47,577 bases of DNA, taken from positions 1-47,577 of the forward strand of contig DASWVC010000166.1 in the NCBI GenBank assembly GCA_036401335.1, read 5' to 3'. How positions within the stretch are numbered: position 1 is the first letter of the stretch; each line of letters opens with the position of its first letter. This document shows positions 42,412 through 47,577 of the stretch, one piece after another. A program made the translations under genes and the position numbers. The stretch is from DASWVC01 sp036401335. Its GTDB lineage: Bacteria; Verrucomicrobiota; Verrucomicrobiia; Chthoniobacterales; JAFAMB01. The notes beneath the pieces are model-generated. The model did no database searches. It saw only the letters and a program-made list of their open reading frames with translations, and was not told the DNA's origin.

Positions 42412-44376
42412 ATGGACGTGGATAACGATCGCACCGAACGGGCGCTGATCAGCCTGCGCCCGCTTTCGCGCGAAGTTCCCAACGTCGACGCCGCTGTCGC
42501 GGAGATCGCCCGTTTTTCGGCCGAGCTGACTTTGCCTCAAGGAACGATCCACGTCATCAGCGACATCCACGGGGAAGACCGGAAACTCCGGCACGTCATC
42601 AACAATGCCTCCGGCACGCTGCGGCCGTTGGTCGAGAACTTGTTTCGCGACCGCATTCCTCCCAAGCAGTTTCAGGAGCTGTTGACACTGATTTTTTATC
42701 CGGCCGAGGTGGTAGGCCGTCTGGAACACACGATTTCAACGCCCGAAGCGCAGCGCGCGTATGCGATGCGGACGCTGCACGATTTATTTGATGTGGTTCG
42801 CGTGTTGGCGGCCCGCCGCAGCCTCAAACACGCGCTGCGGGTGTTCCCGGCCGAATACCGGGAACTCCTGGCGGAGATCCTGCACGCACCCACGGCTGAA
42901 CGGGACCCGGCGTATATTGAAGCGATCGTAGACGCTTTGGTGCGACACGGCCGTGTCCTGCACCTGGTGCACCTCACGGGACGCGTGATTCGCAACCTCG
43001 CCATTGACGAACTGGTCATCGCCGGGGATTGCTGGGACCGGGGCCCACGCGGCGATCGCGTGGTCGATTACCTGATGCGGCAGCCCAAAGTTTCCTTTGT
43101 CTGGGGCAACCACGACGCTGCCTGGCTGGGGGCTTGCCTGGGCCACGGCGCATTGATTTGCCAGGTCCTGCGCATTTCCCTGCGTTACCGGCGGTTGCTT
43201 CAGCTGGAGGAAGGTTATGGCATTCCGCTCGCGCCCCTCGACCTGCTGGCCCGGACGGTTTACGACGGTGATCCGGCCTCCAGTTTTGAGGTAAAAGGCA
43301 CCGGGATGCGCGACACCCTGATGATGGCGCGCATGCAAAAGGCGATCGCGGTCATGCAATTCAAGCTTGAAGGGCAAGCGATCGCTCGCCATCCGGAATG
43401 GGAAATGGATCACCGCCGCCTGCTGCACCGCATCGATCCTCGTGCGGGAACGATTGAAGTCGACGGTGTGCTTCACCCGCTCAGGGATGCTCACTTTCCC
43501 ACCCTGAACCCGGACGATCCCTACGAGCTGACGCGTGAGGAACGGGTCTGTTTCAACCGGCTCCGGGGGTCATTCCTGGCCAGCCATAAACTGTGGGAAC
43601 ACGTTCGTTGGATGGTGTCTCTGGGCCGAATGCACCTGGTCAGGGAGGAGCACCTGATTTTCCATGGTTGCATGCCGGTGGATGAAGCCGGGGCCTTTTT
43701 GCCCATGTGGGTCGAGGGCGCGCAGTTTCAGGGTAAGGCGTTGTTCGATGCGCTAGACCACGCCGTGTACCGGCTCGTGGACGAGGCCGCAGCAGGGGGG
43801 GTCGCGCCGGAAAAGCTGGATTTACTCTGGTACCTGTGGAGTGGTCCACGCTCGCCGCTGTTTGGAAAGGATCGCATCACGACGTTGGAACGCGACCTGA
43901 TCGAAGATCATGGCACCCATCGCGAGACCAAAAACCCTTATTTTCGGCTGATTCACGAGGCTTGGTTTTGCGAGAAGATCCTCTCTGAATTCGGCGTTGA
44001 TCCCGGTGAAGGCATGATCGTGAACGGCCACGTGCCGGTCGAGGTCGACAAAGGCGAGTCACCTTTAAAACGGAGCGGCAAAGCCATCACGATCGATGGG
44101 GCGTTCTCGGAGGCATACGGCGATCATGGATTCACGCTCGTTCTGGAGCCACAGCGCACCTTCATCGCTACCCATCACCATTTCGAATCTGTGGAAGCCG
44201 CGATTCACCAGGGGGCTGACATCATCCCGGGTCGCACCGTGGTTCGAGAGCGGAGTTCGACGCGGCGAATTGCCGACGGCCAGCGGGGTCGTCACATCCG
44301 TTATGCCGCGGCGGACTTGGAACGCTTGATCAAGGCGTACGGGGACCACGACCTGCTCCAACGCTACCCAGCCTGA
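42412..44376 (+). CDS. fbp: Class III fructose-1,6-bisphosphatase
   Basis: This enzyme hydrolyses fructose 1,6-bisphosphate to fructose 6-phosphate in gluconeogenesis. It belongs to the large (about 640-670 residue) metallophosphatase class first known in Bacillus, unrelated to FBPase I/II. The calcineurin-type metal motifs are present: HVISDIHGE (D51, H53), AGDCWDRGPRGD, and VWGNHDAAWLG; later VNGHVPVEVDKGESP and ITIDGAFSEAYGDHGFTL are class marks. A GTG at 42349 opens the frame 21 codons earlier, but homologues start near the ATG used here. The 654-residue length is normal. No class I or II FBPase is seen in the window. Confidence 0.95.
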   Translation: MDVDNDRTERALISLRPLSREVPNVDAAVAEIARFSAELTLPQGTIHVISDIHGEDRKLRHVINNASGTLRPLVENLFRDRIPPKQFQELLTLIFYPAEVVGRLEHTISTPEAQRAYAMRTLHDLFDVVRVLAARRSLKHALRVFPAEYRELLAEILHAPTAERDPAYIEAIVDALVRHGRVLHLVHLTGRVIRNLAIDELVIAGDCWDRGPRGDRVVDYLMRQPKVSFVWGNHDAAWLGACLGHGALICQVLRISLRYRRLLQLEEGYGIPLAPLDLLARTVYDGDPASSFEVKGTGMRDTLMMARMQKAIAVMQFKLEGQAIARHPEWEMDHRRLLHRIDPRAGTIEVDGVLHPLRDAHFPTLNPDDPYELTREERVCFNRLRGSFLASHKLWEHVRWMVSLGRMHLVREEHLIFHGCMPVDEAGAFLPMWVEGAQFQGKALFDALDHAVYRLVDEAAAGGVAPEKLDLLWYLWSGPRSPLFGKDRITTLERDLIEDHGTHRETKNPYFRLIHEAWFCEKILSEFGVDPGEGMIVNGHVPVEVDKGESPLKRSGKAITIDGAFSEAYGDHGFTLVLEPQRTFIATHHHFESVEAAIHQGADIIPGRTVVRERSSTRRIADGQRGRHIRYAAADLERLIKAYGDHDLLQRYPA

Positions 44377-44485
44377 ATATCCGGGATCTTGCGGAGAACG
44401 CGCAGTTTCCTTTTTCGCCCGTCCAACCAGCGCCCGGGGAGAGGGTTGGTATCGGGCACGCGAGGTGTTATCATCTGCCTCAGCG

Positions 44486-47140
44486 ATGGAGTCTTCCTCG
44501 GCAACCCACTGCGATCCGCAACGATTGGCGGCGCTTTTGCGGTACGGCATCCTCGACACCGCGCCGGAGCGGGATTTCGACGATTTGTGCCGGCTGGCCG
44601 CCCAGATCTGCCAAACGCCGATCGCGGTGGTGAATTTTGTCGCCGCCGAGCGTCAATGGTTCAAGAGCAAGGTGGGGCTGGGAGCGCGCGAACCGCCCTT
44701 TCAGTTTTCGATCTGTCGCCACGCGCTGCTCGAAGAGGAGACGTTAGTCGTACCCGACACCCTGGCCGATGAGCGGTTCCGGACGAATCCCCTCTGCACG
44801 GGAGAGGCGGGCCTGCGATTTTACGCCGGGGCTGTCATCCGCACACCGGACGGATTCGCGCTTGGAACGCTTTGTGTTCTCGACCGCAAACCCCGGCAGA
44901 TCAGGCCGGATCAGCTCGAAGGGCTTCGCACGCTGGCCCGCCAGGTGATGAACATGCTCGAGCTGCGCCGGGAGCGGTCTGAAGTGGAGCAAATCGCGCG
45001 GATGCGTGAAGACCTGAGCACGCGCCTGGCAAGCAGTGACCCGCTGCCTGTGATCCTCCAGAACTGTGCACAGGTCCTGGTGCAAAACCTTGGTGCGGCT
45101 TTCGCCCGCGTTTGGACCCTGGATGAGAGAGCAGGCGTGCTCGTGTTGCAGGCCAGCGCAGGTCTGTACACCCACCTGGATGGACCGCATGGACGAATCA
45201 GGGTGGGGGAATTCAAGATCGGACGCATCGCGCGCGATGTGCAGCCCCATTTGACCAACGATGTTCCCAACGACCCCAACATCAGCGATCCGGAGTGGGC
45301 CAGGACGGCGGGCATGGTTTCCTTTGCCGGCTATCCCCTCGCGGTGGAGAACCGCGTGGTGGGCGTAGTCGCCATGTTTTTCCAACGGGCGCTCTCCGAA
45401 ACGGTGCTGCGCGACCTGGAGCCAGTCGCTTACAGCCTTGCGCAATGCATTGAGCGAAAGCGCGCCGAGGAAGCCCTGCTGCGGAGCGCATCCACTGCCC
45501 GATTTCTTTCCCAGGTGAGCGCGGACCTAGCCGAGTTGACCGATTACCAAAGCACGTTGCAAAAGATTGCCAGTGCTTCAGTACCGGCGTTTGCAGACTG
45601 GTGTTGCGTGGACCTGGCCGATGGCGACGGTGGACTTCGCAGGCTCGCGGTTACGCATGCGGATCCCGCCAAACTGCACCTCGTCAGAGCGTTGATGGAA
45701 CAGCACCCGCCACAGCCGGAAGACAGCCATGGCGTGGTTGCCGTGCTGCGAACCGGCCAGCCGCAGATGGCGGAGGACATTCCGGATGCGCTGCTCGTCG
45801 CGGTGGCGCGCAGCGAGCAACATTTGCAGTTGCTCCGGGATCTGGGCCTTAAATCCTACCTGAGCGTGCCGCTGTCGTCGCGCGGCAAAACGCTGGGTGT
45901 GCTGACCTTTTGTACGGCTGAGTCGGGCCGCCGTTACACGGCGCTCGACCTGGCAGTGGCCGCTGACCTTGCCCACCGGGCTGCGGTGGCGATCGAAAAC
46001 TCGCACCTGTACCGTGATCTGCAGGACATGAACCGGCGCAAGGATGAATTCCTTGCCACGCTCGCGCACGAACTGCGAAACCCATTGGCTCCGCTGCGGC
46101 ATGGGCTCGCCTTGCTGAAGACCGACGATGCGGAGGCTTCGGTCGAAACGTATGGCGTCATGGACCGGCAGTTGCAACAAATGGTGCGGCTGGTGGACGA
46201 TCTGCTGGACGTCTCGCGGATAACCCGGGATCGGATCGAGCTGCGCAAAGAACCGGTGCCACTGGAACAAGCGATCCAGAGCGCAACGGAAATCAGCCGT
46301 CCTTTGATTGACGCCGCCGGCCAGACGCTCACGGTGACTCTTCCGGCACAGCCGGTCTACCTCCTGGCTGACCCGACCCGGCTTGCACAGGTTTTTTCCA
46401 ACCTGCTCAACAACGCTTCAAAGTACACTGAGCCGCGAGGCCGGATCATCCTCTCCGCGGAGCAGGAGGGGGGCCAGGTGCGCGTGTCAGTGGCGGACAC
46501 CGGCATCGGCATCCGTCGCGAGATGCTGCCCCGTGTTTTTGACTTATTTACCCAGGAAGACCGTTCCCTCGAACGGTCCCAAGGAGGCCTCGGAATCGGC
46601 CTTACCCTCGTGCGCCGACTCGTGGAGATGCACGGCGGCAGCATCGAGGCGCGGAGCGCCGGTCTTGGCCAGGGCAGCGAGTTCATCGTGCATTTACCAG
46701 CCTTGTCGGGGTGGGAGGCCAGTGCAGCCCTCCAGGCGAAAACGCCGCGTGGTTCAGTGTCTGCCGCGCTGGCTCGCCGCATCCTCGTGGTGGATGACAA
46801 CCGCGATTCTGCGACCACGCTGGCCAAGCTGCTGCGCCGGCGGGGACACGAGATCGCGATGGCTTTCGATGGGGAGGAGGCGGTTGCGGTGGCAGCCGGT
46901 TTCCGGCCGGAGGTTGTGCTCCTGGACATTGGCTTGCCAAAATTGAACGGTTATGAGGCAGGCCGGCGTATCCTCCTCCAAGCGGCTCCGGAGGGTCCCA
47001 CCTTGATTGCCCTTACCGGTTGGGGCCAGGAGGAGGACCGCCACCGTGCGCTGGAGGCCGGTTTTAGTCATCACCTGGTAAAACCGGTGAACCTTGAAGT
47101 GCTTGACGCCCTGCTGGCCTCCCCGGTTCGTGCACGGTAG
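44486..47140 (+). CDS. Soluble hybrid histidine kinase with three GAF domains and a receiver
   Basis: The protein has 884 residues and no membrane helices, so it senses in the cytoplasm. Three GAF domains (about 28-165, 185-335, 365-510) precede HisKA with phospho-H528 in TLAHELRNPLAPL, the HATPase (N-box SNLLNNASKY, G-box QGGLGIGLTLVRRL), and a C-terminal receiver with DD at the acidic pair (VVDDN), D814 in VVLLDIGLP and LVKP. The first GAF, YGILDTAPERDFDDLCRLAAQI, is the common form found at the start of many bacterial kinases and cyclases. The start is chosen at the ATG with a typical N-terminus; GTG at 44465 adds seven residues. No separate partner regulator is adjacent. Confidence 0.94.
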   Translation: MESSSATHCDPQRLAALLRYGILDTAPERDFDDLCRLAAQICQTPIAVVNFVAAERQWFKSKVGLGAREPPFQFSICRHALLEEETLVVPDTLADERFRTNPLCTGEAGLRFYAGAVIRTPDGFALGTLCVLDRKPRQIRPDQLEGLRTLARQVMNMLELRRERSEVEQIARMREDLSTRLASSDPLPVILQNCAQVLVQNLGAAFARVWTLDERAGVLVLQASAGLYTHLDGPHGRIRVGEFKIGRIARDVQPHLTNDVPNDPNISDPEWARTAGMVSFAGYPLAVENRVVGVVAMFFQRALSETVLRDLEPVAYSLAQCIERKRAEEALLRSASTARFLSQVSADLAELTDYQSTLQKIASASVPAFADWCCVDLADGDGGLRRLAVTHADPAKLHLVRALMEQHPPQPEDSHGVVAVLRTGQPQMAEDIPDALLVAVARSEQHLQLLRDLGLKSYLSVPLSSRGKTLGVLTFCTAESGRRYTALDLAVAADLAHRAAVAIENSHLYRDLQDMNRRKDEFLATLAHELRNPLAPLRHGLALLKTDDAEASVETYGVMDRQLQQMVRLVDDLLDVSRITRDRIELRKEPVPLEQAIQSATEISRPLIDAAGQTLTVTLPAQPVYLLADPTRLAQVFSNLLNNASKYTEPRGRIILSAEQEGGQVRVSVADTGIGIRREMLPRVFDLFTQEDRSLERSQGGLGIGLTLVRRLVEMHGGSIEARSAGLGQGSEFIVHLPALSGWEASAALQAKTPRGSVSAALARRILVVDDNRDSATTLAKLLRRRGHEIAMAFDGEEAVAVAAGFRPEVVLLDIGLPKLNGYEAGRRILLQAAPEGPTLIALTGWGQEEDRHRALEAGFSHHLVKPVNLEVLDALLASPVRAR

Positions 47141-47577
47141 CGCTGGCTGAACCGGCCCGGTAGGGCGGCGAGTCCCTTCGCCGCCGCGGCATGGGGATGG
47201 CAAGACCGAACCCCGTCGCACCCGCCTGGCAGGGATGGTTGCCCTGAAACACCGGCCTTGCTTTCCGGGCGGCGGGGAGCAGCGAACCACCGCCATTCCC
47301 TTGAGGCGAAAGGGCCGGGTCCAAACGCCCTCCGAGAGGGGTGATCCGAAGTCCCTTCCAAGAAGCCCTGCTTCAAGGCAGAGGCCGGACGGAATCGTCG
47401 TTCCCCGGCCGGACCGCCGGTCGGTCGCACGCCCCTTCCGAAAGGACGAACAACCGGATGAGAAGATCGCGCACGGCATCAAGCGCACACGGTACGCTGA
47501 ATCGTCTGGGGTGACTGCCCGAATGCCCGTACGAACGAACGTCGCATCCGCTCGCGATTTCCAAAACCGTTTTTCGT
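47141..47577. other. Terminal spacer, no gene seen
   Basis: The last 437 bp are GC-rich with no frame I can support; long minus-strand frames that enter the kinase gene are shadows. One strong hairpin (47164-47185) is listed separately. The next gene begins outside the window. Confidence 0.5.
47164..47185. repeat. Extragenic hairpin, AGGGAC-loop family (copy c)
   Basis: A perfect 8-bp stem, GGCGGCGA against TCGCCGCC, with loop GTCCCT, 24 bp beyond the hybrid kinase stop. Its reverse complement has the loop AGGGAC, shared with copies a and d. There is no U-tract after either arm. Confidence 0.55.

Noticed and set aside
46754..47488. 244-codon minus-strand frame over the end of the hybrid kinase
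   Set aside because: Overlaps the receiver domain on the other strand; no recognisable protein features.
1..47577. tRNA, rRNA, insertion sequences, prophage, CRISPR arrays
   Set aside because: Looked for cloverleaf ends, rRNA cores, transposase motifs and spaced repeats while reading; none found.

Overview
The window looks like chromosomal DNA from a GC-rich, Gram-negative bacterium. An lpxD gene, an Mla-type phospholipid transport operon, Tat signals and secreted lipid- or sugar-handling proteins all point to an outer membrane. The mix of DUF6600, lmo0937-type and GlsB/YeaQ small proteins, a class III fructose-bisphosphatase and many large hybrid sensor kinases would fit a soil Verrucomicrobiota-like genome, but that placement is inference; no rRNA or tRNA is present to test it. 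I see no phage genes, insertion sequences, CRISPR arrays or plasmid functions.

Layout. 0.2-3.6 kb (minus): a secreted DUF6600 protein, an enolase-superfamily remnant, a Sir2 deacylase, a possible acidic micro-ORF and a GlsB/YeaQ membrane protein. 3.7-9.3 kb (plus): an old yellow enzyme (NamA/YqjM type), a DUF4202 protein, a STAND-like ATPase with exact 44-residue tandem repeats, and an FMN alpha-hydroxyacid oxidase. 9.3-19.6 kb (minus): MsrP, then the most unusual block, a seven-gene unit read STAS - MlaE - MlaF - MlaD - GAF/SpoIIE phosphatase/HATPase - hybrid histidine kinase - response regulator. Its gene junctions are almost all overlapping or within about 15 nt. 19.9-27.7 kb: a secreted RlpA-like protein (plus), then lpxD, a fatty acid desaturase, glpD-glpK and a GluR0-type ligand-gated potassium channel (minus). 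27.8-33.6 kb (plus): a coupled alcohol dehydrogenase / Gfo-Idh-MocA pair, a small secreted protein, a fused binding protein-permease of the amino acid ABC class, and a DHA2 drug exporter. 33.8-38.5 kb (minus): a sugar ABC importer without ATPase, a 75-residue protein and a secreted esterase. 38.5-47.1 kb: a 5'-truncated amidohydrolase, transketolase, an lmo0937-type miniprotein, class III FBPase and a triple-GAF hybrid kinase.

How it fits together. The central operon appears to place an ABC lipid transporter (MlaEFD plus a STAS subunit) under a partner-switching phosphatase and a two-component phosphorelay. This is the best candidate in the window for an undescribed regulatory system. The relay kinase has its own oddities: a His-rich membrane sensor, a weakened first receiver and an HPt domain that has lost its histidine. 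Central carbon genes (glpD, glpK, tkt, fbp) suggest growth on glycerol and sugars with gluconeogenic flux. Short GC-rich hairpins with a shared AGGGAC-like loop recur beyond the 3' ends of several genes and look like a dispersed REP-like family.
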